From contig DATEDI010000022.1 in NCBI GenBank assembly GCA_035281745.1, positions 1-64,000 on the forward strand: DNA of 64,000 nt, in the 5' to 3' direction. Below the pieces are notes generated by a model. That model was not told the origin of the DNA. It searched no databases and was given only the letters and a program-made list of their open reading frames with translations. Position 1 is the stretch's first letter. Each line of letters opens with the position of its first letter. Both the position numbers and the translations under genes were made by a program. This document shows, piece after piece, positions 27,953-35,321 of the stretch. This DNA is from 66-474 sp035281745. Lineage in GTDB: Bacteria > Pseudomonadota > Gammaproteobacteria > Xanthomonadales > Rhodanobacteraceae.

Positions 27953-29518
27953 TCAGCTTGCCGCTCGGCGCATCAAAAATTTTTCGGTACGCCACGCGGC
28001 CCAGCGTCTGAGGGAAGGAGGCATATGCAACGACGACCATCTTGCAGTGCGCGCTAAAAAAATGAACATGCGCAAACGTATGCCGCGCAAGTGCGGCATA
28101 CGGGCGAGCAGCCGGAGGTCGGAAGCAACCTCGTGCATATGTGTCCCATGCGATCCTTTGAGCAAAATCACATCTCCTGCTCTGAGGTCGCTCACGAGCG
28201 GATAAAGAACGCCGCTTGAGTTTCTATGAAAAGATGCCCGCGTGCGAGGCGGCAGTTCCTTCCACAGCGATCGCATCGCCCTGCCAGCGAGGTAGACCCT
28301 TTCTATCCCTGCGTCGAGGAGCGGCTGGGCGAGATCTCGATGATACGCAATGGAGTTGTCGCCGAGTTCGAGCATGTCGGACAGTACGGCGATTCTTCGT
28401 CCGGTTCCGATCGGCGTAGTCGTGCTGAGGGTCGCGAATGCGGCTCGCATGGCCGCCGGACTAGCGTTATACGCATCGTCGACCACGGAAATGCGGACGC
28501 CGCGAACAACCAACTGCTCGAGAGCCCCGCGCCCCGCTACGTTGTGCGCATTCGCAAGACAGGGTATCAAAGACTTCCACTGCAGCCCCAACGCCTGCGC
28601 GGCAGCAAGTGCTCCCAAGCTGTTAATCGCCATGTGCCTTCCACGCATGCCCAGCGTGTACTCCGCGGGCTCGCCTTGGATGCATGCTCGAACGCGCTGC
28701 TCGCTTGCTTCGTACCCTACGAGTCGGAAGTCGGCGTCGGGATGTTCGCCGAAGGTGACTACGGTCGCCGCAGCCATTTGTGCGATTTCGAGAGCGCGAT
28801 CAAAACAGGAAATATCCCTATTGATGACGGCAGTGCCACCCGATGACAAATCGCTGAAAAGGCTGGCCTTCATCTCCGTCAACTTAAGGAGTCCACCGGA
28901 CTCCTCCATGTGGGCCGGTGAGACCTGCGTCAGCACTGCCACATGGGGCTTCAAAATTGCTGTGGCCTCGCCCAAACCCTGAAGTGAAGCTTCAGTCACA
29001 AGATAGTCCACCTGGTCCAGATTCCCCATCTCGCAGACAATCCCGTCGGGATAATTGAATTGGCCATTGGAGGTTACGCGCCCCTGAGGCGCGAGCAGGT
29101 GGCGGAGCAGGTGGCATGAACTAGTCTTGCCGACGCTGCCGGTGACGGCGACGATGGGGGTCCCGGTAGTGGAGCGAAGGTGCCGCGCAAGTCGACGGAC
29201 CGCATCGGGGAGTGAATCCACCTGCAAGGTTGGTAGGCCACCCAGCGCTCGGGGATTTGCAGATGTGATGACACCGCCCTCGCACATCTTTGGCTTGAGT
29301 GAAGAGGGATCTACGCCATACCGAAAGCCTTTGCCCTTGGCGACGACGATTCGCCCTGGCGCATATGCGTCCCAGTGCCAACAGAGCCCTTGGTAGCGCC
29401 AGCTTGGCTTCGGCCTGACAGCCCAACGGCCTCCGGTTATTTCCTCGAAATATTCGGCATCGATTTCACGGGTGCCCGACGCACTGGACAAACTCGACCT
29501 CGTTGATGTCGCAATCAC
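27953..29518 (-). CDS. MurF-like Mur ligase family protein
   Basis: A 521-aa ATP-dependent amide ligase of the Mur superfamily. The ATP loop VAVTGSVGKTSSCHLLRHLL lies at about 124-143; the second acidic motif VTEASLQGLGEA and the MurF-type VVDDAYNASPAAMRAAFATL and LSDMLELGDNSIAYH blocks are present. These enzymes join an amino acid or peptide to a carboxylate. This copy is about 70 residues longer than typical MurF, has an atypical N-terminal domain (RWAVRPKPSWRYQGLCWHWD), ends in a basic tail, and is not near cell-wall genes, so it is probably not the peptidoglycan enzyme. GTG 29518 is supported by GAGAGGT upstream. Its neighbours are a methyltransferase and two ATP-grasp ligases. Confidence 0.85.
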   Translation of the reverse strand: MIATSTRSSLSSASGTREIDAEYFEEITGGRWAVRPKPSWRYQGLCWHWDAYAPGRIVVAKGKGFRYGVDPSSLKPKMCEGGVITSANPRALGGLPTLQVDSLPDAVRRLARHLRSTTGTPIVAVTGSVGKTSSCHLLRHLLAPQGRVTSNGQFNYPDGIVCEMGNLDQVDYLVTEASLQGLGEATAILKPHVAVLTQVSPAHMEESGGLLKLTEMKASLFSDLSSGGTAVINRDISCFDRALEIAQMAAATVVTFGEHPDADFRLVGYEASEQRVRACIQGEPAEYTLGMRGRHMAINSLGALAAAQALGLQWKSLIPCLANAHNVAGRGALEQLVVRGVRISVVDDAYNASPAAMRAAFATLSTTTPIGTGRRIAVLSDMLELGDNSIAYHRDLAQPLLDAGIERVYLAGRAMRSLWKELPPRTRASFHRNSSGVLYPLVSDLRAGDVILLKGSHGTHMHEVASDLRLLARMPHLRGIRLRMFIFLARTARWSSLHMPPSLRRWAAWRTEKFLMRRAAS

Positions 29519-29711
29519 CAGGACACCTCTCGACTACGGCGGGCAGGGAACGGCTGGGAGTCCCAGACGGACCGCTGCGAATTGTAGTCGGATCACCTTT
29601 GCTGTCGGTGAGCGCCGTCGATCGGGACTTCTCGAGGAATATAGGAACAGTAGTCGGATGCAGCCCAGCGGCCGAACGCGAGTGCGACAGACGAGTCAAA
29701 CCAGAGCCGGA

Positions 29712-30473
29712 TCAAGAGGTTTTCCTGAAAACGAAAACCGTGTTGTAGCCCGTGCTGTGCAGCCTCGCCAAATAATGCACGTTGAACCGTTCCACCGCGA
29801 GCGTGACCGGCCACGGCAACACGAACGAGCGAAAGTCGGTTTGCGGCCAGATGCCGAGTGAATAACGTGCCTGGCAAGTAAAGCCGCGTTCGACAAACAG
29901 ACGCTTGAGATCGGCATTGGGGGTGCCGTAGCTGCCGTCACGGTTCCCCATCGCGCGCATTGCCATGTAGGACGTCGACCAAAAACTGCGGTGGTTGTTG
30001 ACGACGACGTGGCCGCCCGGTTTCGTAAGCCCCGCAATCTGGTCGGCCGCATCCTCTCGCAATATCGGATCGGCATTGGGGAAAAAGCGGAACGCGGAAA
30101 CTGCGTCGAACGCGTTCTCACCGAACCGAGCCAAGGCTTGTCGTCCATCCATTTCGTGGAATGCCACGTTTTTGCATTTGGTGCGGGCGAGCGCAAGCAT
30201 GTCGGAGGAAATATCGATGGCGTGCAGCTCGCAATTTGGCAGGGTCGCTTCAAGCTCGGCCGCGATCCGACCCGTACCGGTCGCGAAGTCGAGCGTGCGC
30301 TTTGGGGCGAGACGCGCGAAAATGCCGCGGATCAGCGGCTGTTCCAGCGTCCACATTGCGGCACGGCCGGGTCGTTCATGGAAGCGTGCTTGATAAGCCT
30401 GACCCGCACGCAGATGGCTGCTCGAGTACTGGGGGAATTGTCGTAAGGGTGTGCGCCTGAACAAGTCTCTCAT
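29712..30473 (-). CDS. Class I SAM-dependent methyltransferase
   Basis: A 253-aa methyltransferase. Motif I is TLDFATGTGRIAAELEA at about 59-75; motif II/III features are LHAIDISSDMLALARTK and AVSAFRFFPNADP; the post-core segment LTKPGGHVVVNNH is typical. The start overlaps the stop of the first ATP-grasp gene by 4 nt, so it is translated from the same message and probably methylates the product of that pathway. A 193-bp gap with no recognised feature separates it from the MurF-like gene downstream. The methyl acceptor cannot be inferred. Confidence 0.85.
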   Translation of the reverse strand: MRDLFRRTPLRQFPQYSSSHLRAGQAYQARFHERPGRAAMWTLEQPLIRGIFARLAPKRTLDFATGTGRIAAELEATLPNCELHAIDISSDMLALARTKCKNVAFHEMDGRQALARFGENAFDAVSAFRFFPNADPILREDAADQIAGLTKPGGHVVVNNHRSFWSTSYMAMRAMGNRDGSYGTPNADLKRLFVERGFTCQARYSLGIWPQTDFRSFVLPWPVTLAVERFNVHYLARLHSTGYNTVFVFRKTS

Positions 30474-31570
30474 GCGTGCAGGGTCCTCAAATGGTCACCT
30501 GCTGGTGCTACGTACCCCTTGGGGGCACCAAGCGTGGCGACGAAATCGGCGAAAATCGCATCCTCGGGGCGCATCGAGCCGTCTACCCACTCCAGCTTGC
30601 CGGACTCCGGATCTCCATCGAGGATCCAGTGGCCAGGACAGTCGCGAACGCACCAACTTGCGTAGGCAAGACCCAATTCGATGATGACTGGATCCGATCC
30701 TCGACGCAGGATGTCGACGGTAAGCGTCTGCGAACCGAGTTCGCGTGCGACGCGATAACCTAACCGAACCGCGTCTTCGCCCACCTGCTTGGGATCCCAG
30801 TCGAAACGACCACTGCCGCTGGCGCGAAAATCGCCCGGTCGGTTGAACCGGCGGAACACGAATGCGCGATTCCCGGTGATTGTCACGCGCGTATCGAAGT
30901 CGTTGTCCGGGAGCAATTCTTGCGCGAAGAAGTACCCGTACTGCAGGTCTGCTTCGGGCGTGGGGCCGTACGGGTTATGGCCGGCCATGACTTCGCGTGC
31001 CGCGCGGAGTCGGCGTAGCAGTTGGCGCGCGCGCGACGCGGGTCGGTACCCCAAGGAAATGGCTCCGTGGGTAAACAGTTGATCGACATAGAAGAGGGCC
31101 TCGTCCCGGGTCCGTACCAATTGCACGTTCGACGATTGATAGCCGGTCGCGAGCTTCAGCACGAATGGATATTGAGCGGCGTTGCAAAACCTTACCGCTC
31201 GCTCTCGAGTCCAAGAAACATGGGTCACCGGCGTTGGAATTCCTGCAGCTCGCAGAAAATAGTATTGACCGACTTTGTCTTCGAAATGCCAACGGCTCTT
31301 CAGGGACGGGTAGACCGGCATCCCGAGTCCATCCTCGATGGCATATAGAAGTCGGGCGGCGTATAGCCGCGGAAGCGCCGGGGGGTCATAGCGCCACATG
31401 AATGCGTCACAAGCGGCGATGCGCTCGAGGACGTCGTCAGCATAAACATCGACGGGAACCGTTTCGATACCCCGTTCGCGTGCAAGTTCGATCCAGCGTT
31501 CGGAATAAGACTGCCGCTCACCATTTCGGTGGACGACCTGGTCTGGTTGGATGGCAATCTTGAAGCTCAT
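30470..31570 (-). CDS. ATP-grasp ligase, paralogue A (RimK/D-Ala-D-Ala-ligase-like)
   Basis: A 366-aa ATP-grasp protein. The N-terminal FKIAIQPDQVVHRNGERQSY starts a Rossmann-like domain; the ATP-grasp core shows YPFVLKLATGYQSSNVQLV with an ATP-binding lysine, YFFAQELLPDNDFDTRVTI with the hinge glutamate, AFVFRRFNRPGDFR, and VIIELGLAYASWCVRDCPGH, where the metal-binding glutamate lies. It is clearly homologous to the next gene upstream (31567-32679), with shared blocks such as GYRPASR and CPGHW-LDG-PESG, and overlaps it by 4 nt. Such enzymes form peptide or amide bonds. No precursor peptide is visible nearby. Substrates are unknown. Confidence 0.82.
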   Translation of the reverse strand: MSFKIAIQPDQVVHRNGERQSYSERWIELARERGIETVPVDVYADDVLERIAACDAFMWRYDPPALPRLYAARLLYAIEDGLGMPVYPSLKSRWHFEDKVGQYYFLRAAGIPTPVTHVSWTRERAVRFCNAAQYPFVLKLATGYQSSNVQLVRTRDEALFYVDQLFTHGAISLGYRPASRARQLLRRLRAAREVMAGHNPYGPTPEADLQYGYFFAQELLPDNDFDTRVTITGNRAFVFRRFNRPGDFRASGSGRFDWDPKQVGEDAVRLGYRVARELGSQTLTVDILRRGSDPVIIELGLAYASWCVRDCPGHWILDGDPESGKLEWVDGSMRPEDAIFADFVATLGAPKGYVAPAGDHLRTLHA

Positions 31571-32679
31571 CGCGTAGTGTCCTCCAAGGCTGGCTCGGCG
31601 GGCCGCCGTAGGTGCGAATAGTGGTTGGATTGCCGTACTTCCGTCAAAAAATCATCAAAGGTCGCATCGGCAGCCCGAACCGTACCTTCCATCCACTTGA
31701 GGTTGCCTGATTCGGGCTCGCCGTCGAGCACCCAATGCCCGGGGCATGCGCGGACGACCCAACTCGCATAATTGAACGTCAGCTCGATGACCATGGGCTC
31801 GTTGGACCGCCGCAGAATGTCAATCGCCACCGACTGCGCCCCCAATTTCCGGGCGGTATAGAAGGCAAGGCGAACGGCGTCTTCGCCGATGGATTCCGGG
31901 CTCCAGTCCATGCCACCGGAACTGCCGCGTGTGCGGAAATCACCGGGTTGAGTGAACCGGCGGACCGCGAAAGCGCGGTTGCCCACGATGATGATCGAAA
32001 CCTCGAACTCGTTGCCGGGCAGAAATTCCTGCGCGTAAAAGTAGCCGTAGTGCAGTTCCGCGTCGGTACCCGGAACGTATGGATTTCGTCCTTCAAGTGT
32101 TTGGGCTGCCGCCCGCAACCGGCGTAGAAGCAGACGTAGCCGCGAAGCCGGTCGGTAACCCAGGGACGCGACGCCGTGGCCGAACATTTCCTCGACATAG
32201 AACTTCGCCTCTGGGTGGTTCCGCACCAGCCGGACATTCGCCGACTGATGGCCGCCGGCCAGCTTCAAGACGAAGGGATAGGTAGCGCGTTCACAGAACT
32301 GTTCCGCGGTTTCCCGGGTCCAAAAAATATCTGTCTTTGCGCAGGGAATATCGGCGGCGTTGAAGAAATAGCGCTGGGCGAGCTTGTCCTCGAAATACCA
32401 TGAGCTCTTCAGCGAGGGAAATACGGGGATGCCAGACCCCGCCTCGAGCGCATAGAGGAAACGTTTCGCATAGGCGCGGATGTGTGGTGAAGACGGACAG
32501 CGCCACATGAACGCGTCGCACTCGGATATGCGCGCCATGGCATCCTCGGAAAATACATCGACGAGGACCACCTCGATGTTTCTCGCATGCGCCAACTCAG
32601 TCCAACGCGTAGAAAACGATTGCCGTTTTCCGTTGGGGTGAAGCACCTTGTCCGGCTGGATCGCAATCTTGAGGTTCAT
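31567..32679 (-). CDS. ATP-grasp ligase, paralogue B
   Basis: A 370-aa ATP-grasp protein, tandem duplicate of the following gene. NLKIAIQPDKVLHPNGKRQSF opens it; the core has YPFVLKLAGGHQSANVRLV, YFYAQEFLPGNEFEVSIIIV, AVRRFTQPGDFR and MVIELTFNYASWVVRACPGH. By eye the two copies align along their whole length without large gaps, but have diverged in the N-terminal acceptor region, suggesting two sequential ligations with different substrates. ATG 32679 is the first possible start with the conserved N-terminus. It follows a 171-bp gap after the small membrane protein gene, which may contain its own promoter, though none was clear. Confidence 0.82.
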   Translation of the reverse strand: MNLKIAIQPDKVLHPNGKRQSFSTRWTELAHARNIEVVLVDVFSEDAMARISECDAFMWRCPSSPHIRAYAKRFLYALEAGSGIPVFPSLKSSWYFEDKLAQRYFFNAADIPCAKTDIFWTRETAEQFCERATYPFVLKLAGGHQSANVRLVRNHPEAKFYVEEMFGHGVASLGYRPASRLRLLLRRLRAAAQTLEGRNPYVPGTDAELHYGYFYAQEFLPGNEFEVSIIIVGNRAFAVRRFTQPGDFRTRGSSGGMDWSPESIGEDAVRLAFYTARKLGAQSVAIDILRRSNEPMVIELTFNYASWVVRACPGHWVLDGEPESGNLKWMEGTVRAADATFDDFLTEVRQSNHYSHLRRPAEPALEDTTR

Positions 32680-32850
32680 CGCTGGCTGCCTTGCCGAACC
32701 GATGCTTAGCAGGGCAACGTAGCGCGATTTCGGGAGTCCCCGGTCGCCGCGAGCGCCCCTCCGCCCGGATGCAGGACAGACGCGACCCGGGGCGTGATTA
32801 TCCGGCTAGACCAAGTGACGACGACGTGAAGAATGCGAACCGGGCAAAAA

Positions 32851-33039
32851 CTACCAAAGCGCGATCAACGCGACCGCGCCCGCAACCCAGATAACGGCCA
32901 TGACAGCAAAGATTTTACGGAAAGGTGCAGGGGTCAGCCGCCAGACGATGTCGCCCGCCAGCAGGCACAAGACGGAATACACCAGTACGCCGAAGAAGGG
33001 CCAACCGAGATGCCCTTGCGACCAGAAAAAGGATGTCAT
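32851..33039 (-). CDS. Small two-helix membrane protein
   Basis: A 62-aa hydrophobic protein. Helix 1 is about residues 12-30 (GWPFFGVLVYSVLCLLAGD), a short basic loop (RLTPAPFRK) follows, and helix 2 is about 41-61 (AVMAVIWVAGAVALIAL). ATG 33039 overlaps the stop of the phosphatidylserine decarboxylase gene by 4 nt, and this tight coupling is the best evidence that it is real; an upstream extension to 33102 would run inside that gene. I do not recognise a family. A partner or anchor for the decarboxylase or for the ligases is possible. Confidence 0.6.
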   Translation of the reverse strand: MTSFFWSQGHLGWPFFGVLVYSVLCLLAGDIVWRLTPAPFRKIFAVMAVIWVAGAVALIALW

Positions 33040-33725
33040 GTCGTTGTGCCAGCCGTAACCAACGTTTCCCCTGCCGACACGCGTTGGCCCGTCTCCACGC
33101 AAATCGGGAACCGTTCCGGCATTTCGAGCACCACCGTGCTGCCGAGCAATATGCGGCCAAGGCGCTGGCCGCGTGCAATCGTGTCACCTTCGCCGGGCCA
33201 GACCTCGATTCGTCGCGCCGCCACGCTCGTGATCAAGCGCACCGCGAGGCGTCCATGTGACGCAGTGTCGATCACGACACGTGTTTGTACCGGGCAATGC
33301 TTTTCGCGCAGGAAGGAAAAGTTCCGGCCTTCGCCGTCCATGTATTCATCCCCGCTAGGCTCGATCGCGATAACTCGTCCTTCTGCCGGACTGCGTTGCA
33401 CGTGCATATCCCAGAAACTCAAGGCGATGACGAGATAGCGGGTGCCGTCGCGCACTTCTGCACTGGTGACCAACCCGTCTGCCGGCGCCAGCAGGCCGGG
33501 ATCGGAAGGCGGGTCGCGCTCGGGGTCGCGATTGAAGAACTTCAGAAACCCGCGATGAAAACGTCCATTCCCCAGCCAGTCACGAATTTCGCGCTCCGGC
33601 CACCGCTTTCGCACGGGAAGGAATGCGCGTAGCCAGAACGCCGGGTAGGGGAATCGCAATGCCCAGACGCCTACGAGCAGGGCAAGCAGAACCAGCACAA
33701 GCACCTGGACCAAAAGCGTTGTCAT
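33036..33725 (-). CDS. psd: Phosphatidylserine decarboxylase family protein (short form)
   Basis: A pyruvoyl-dependent decarboxylase of 229 aa. An N-terminal membrane helix (about 5-25) precedes the conserved FKKFFNRDPERDPP-like block (here GFLKFFNRDPERDPPS), LLAPADGLVTSAEV, the SFWDMHVQRSPAEGRV motif, and the self-cleavage site LGST near 192-195, which generates the pyruvoyl group on the alpha chain. The reaction converts phosphatidylserine to phosphatidylethanolamine, or decarboxylates a related serine adduct. It is shorter than the standard gammaproteobacterial enzyme of about 280 residues. Being inside a flippase/ligase operon, it may serve a dedicated pathway, but it could also be the cell's only copy; this cannot be told from the window. 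Confidence 0.87.
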   Translation of the reverse strand: MTTLLVQVLVLVLLALLVGVWALRFPYPAFWLRAFLPVRKRWPEREIRDWLGNGRFHRGFLKFFNRDPERDPPSDPGLLAPADGLVTSAEVRDGTRYLVIALSFWDMHVQRSPAEGRVIAIEPSGDEYMDGEGRNFSFLREKHCPVQTRVVIDTASHGRLAVRLITSVAARRIEVWPGEGDTIARGQRLGRILLGSTVVLEMPERFPICVETGQRVSAGETLVTAGTTT

Positions 33726-33764
33726 GCGTCATGTTCCCTGTTCGCACCGTGCAGCAGATGCCGC

Positions 33765-35321
33765 TCAAACGGACACGCTGTGATGCACATCCCTCATGGA
33801 TTCGAGCTGATCGAGATAGATGATAAAGGGTGAGACCCACGGCCGGATGCGCCCCCCTGACAAGAACCCCGCCAGCATTTTTGCGCGTGGGCGCAGGTTC
33901 TTCATCAGGCGTGAAGGCCTTTTTGGAAGAAACCGGCGTGCACTTTCGACCAGAAAGCGCGCCCGCTCCGCAGCATCGTCAGGCGTGGGCGCCGCGGGGT
34001 CGACGTACGGTATGTTTGCGAACGCAGGATACGCGCGCACAATCGTGTCGTCATGAAAGCGATGGTCCATGACCATGCTCGACGGCAACGTGCTCAGGAA
34101 GTCGAACAGCTCGTGATCGAGGAATGGCGCGTAGACATTGGGAACACCCGTGAGCATCCCATAAGGTGCGAGCGCAATTTCGCGTCGTGTTCGGTTCCAG
34201 AAGATGAAAGAGCCGACTGGGTTGGGCGCATCCAAGTGTCGGGTCAGCTCACGTGACAACCGGGCCTTGGCGACGTGGGGATCCAGGCACGCTTTCAATT
34301 CGCCCTTCAACAAATCGCGCACACCCGAGTAGCTGGACGCCTGCCGTGAGAGCAGTGCGCTGCAGGCTGTGTCCACGTTCCCCGAACGAAACGCGGCATC
34401 GAGCTCAGCGCTCAGGAACTTGCTTTGGGAGAGCACGTCGCCCGCAATGCCATCGTAAGTGCAAGGCGTGCGATGGTTCAAAAAATCCGCCAATGCGAGA
34501 TACCAGCCGTGTGCCGACGCGCAGAAATGCGTTTCCACGTTCTTGCGAAGCTGTGCAGCGAAGATCGACAATTGCTGGTCAACGACGACATGCCTGAACC
34601 CAAGCGCCTCGCAAAGAATCGCCGCGACTCGCGGGTCCTCGTTGGGATCCGGCGGATTGTCCATTGCGGTGACGCATGCACGCGGGTTGAATCCCATTCG
34701 ATGCAGCTCGAGCAGGATGTGCCGTGAATCGCGCCCCCCGCTTACCGGAATGGCAAAATCGTTCGACGCGGGCGCGCGCTTGGCCATCGCCTTGGCGAAC
34801 AGGTCGATGTAACGGTCGATGGCTTCATCGCGCGAAACATCCAATGGTCTGGCCGGTGCCGGATATCTGCCGCGGCACTCAAGTATTCCATCCTGCCACT
34901 CGAACACCGCGTCGGGAGGCACGACCTTGATTGCCGCAAAAGGCGTGTCGTCGCCGAGGAAGAAGCCGAGCCGAAAAAACACCGCCAAGGCCTCCACGTC
35001 CAGCTCGGTCGAGGCCCCTTGCTTGATCAGCGTCACCAGCGATGGAGAAATGCAGACACCGCCGCTTGGTGTGCGGGACCAGAACATCGGGAAAAATCCG
35101 TACCGATCGTTGTCGACGACGAGTCGCGCGCCATCCCAGTGCCACCGCGCGAAAATACCGTCAGGCCGCCCGTGAATGCTGGACGGCAGTTGATGACCAT
35201 ATTTCGCGGTCGTTTGGCCCGTGGTTTCGACACCGCTGGAGTTCACGTGCACCTGGAAAAAATTGGAAGTAACGGCGTCGCTGGGCGGCGCCGCTCTCTT
35301 TGAGATTTCGCAATCTGCCAT
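33765..35321 (-). CDS. Asparagine-synthase-like protein without glutaminase nucleophile
   Basis: A 518-aa protein with an asparagine-synthase C-terminal domain: PP-loop AIPVSGGRDSRHILLEL at about 190-206, the CVTAMDNPPDPNEDPRVAAIL segment, and DGIAGDVLSQSKF. The first 130 residues are a remnant of the glutaminase fold (DGIFARWHWDGARLVVDNDRYGFFPMFW) without Cys2, so ammonia from glutamine is unlikely and a free amine is the probable acceptor. ATG 35321 is preceded by GGAGAAGGGA and overlaps the flippase stop by one base, so the long upstream open extension is rejected. It is distinct from the other Cys-less relative at 25843. Confidence 0.82.
   Translation of the reverse strand: MADCEISKRAAPPSDAVTSNFFQVHVNSSGVETTGQTTAKYGHQLPSSIHGRPDGIFARWHWDGARLVVDNDRYGFFPMFWSRTPSGGVCISPSLVTLIKQGASTELDVEALAVFFRLGFFLGDDTPFAAIKVVPPDAVFEWQDGILECRGRYPAPARPLDVSRDEAIDRYIDLFAKAMAKRAPASNDFAIPVSGGRDSRHILLELHRMGFNPRACVTAMDNPPDPNEDPRVAAILCEALGFRHVVVDQQLSIFAAQLRKNVETHFCASAHGWYLALADFLNHRTPCTYDGIAGDVLSQSKFLSAELDAAFRSGNVDTACSALLSRQASSYSGVRDLLKGELKACLDPHVAKARLSRELTRHLDAPNPVGSFIFWNRTRREIALAPYGMLTGVPNVYAPFLDHELFDFLSTLPSSMVMDHRFHDDTIVRAYPAFANIPYVDPAAPTPDDAAERARFLVESARRFLPKRPSRLMKNLRPRAKMLAGFLSGGRIRPWVSPFIIYLDQLESMRDVHHSVSV

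Noticed and set aside
32680..32850. Possible RiPP precursor peptide for the ATP-grasp pair (graspetide-like system)
   Set aside because: No short open frame with a repeated Thr/Ser-Glu/Asp core or a good ribosome site was found here or in the other gaps.
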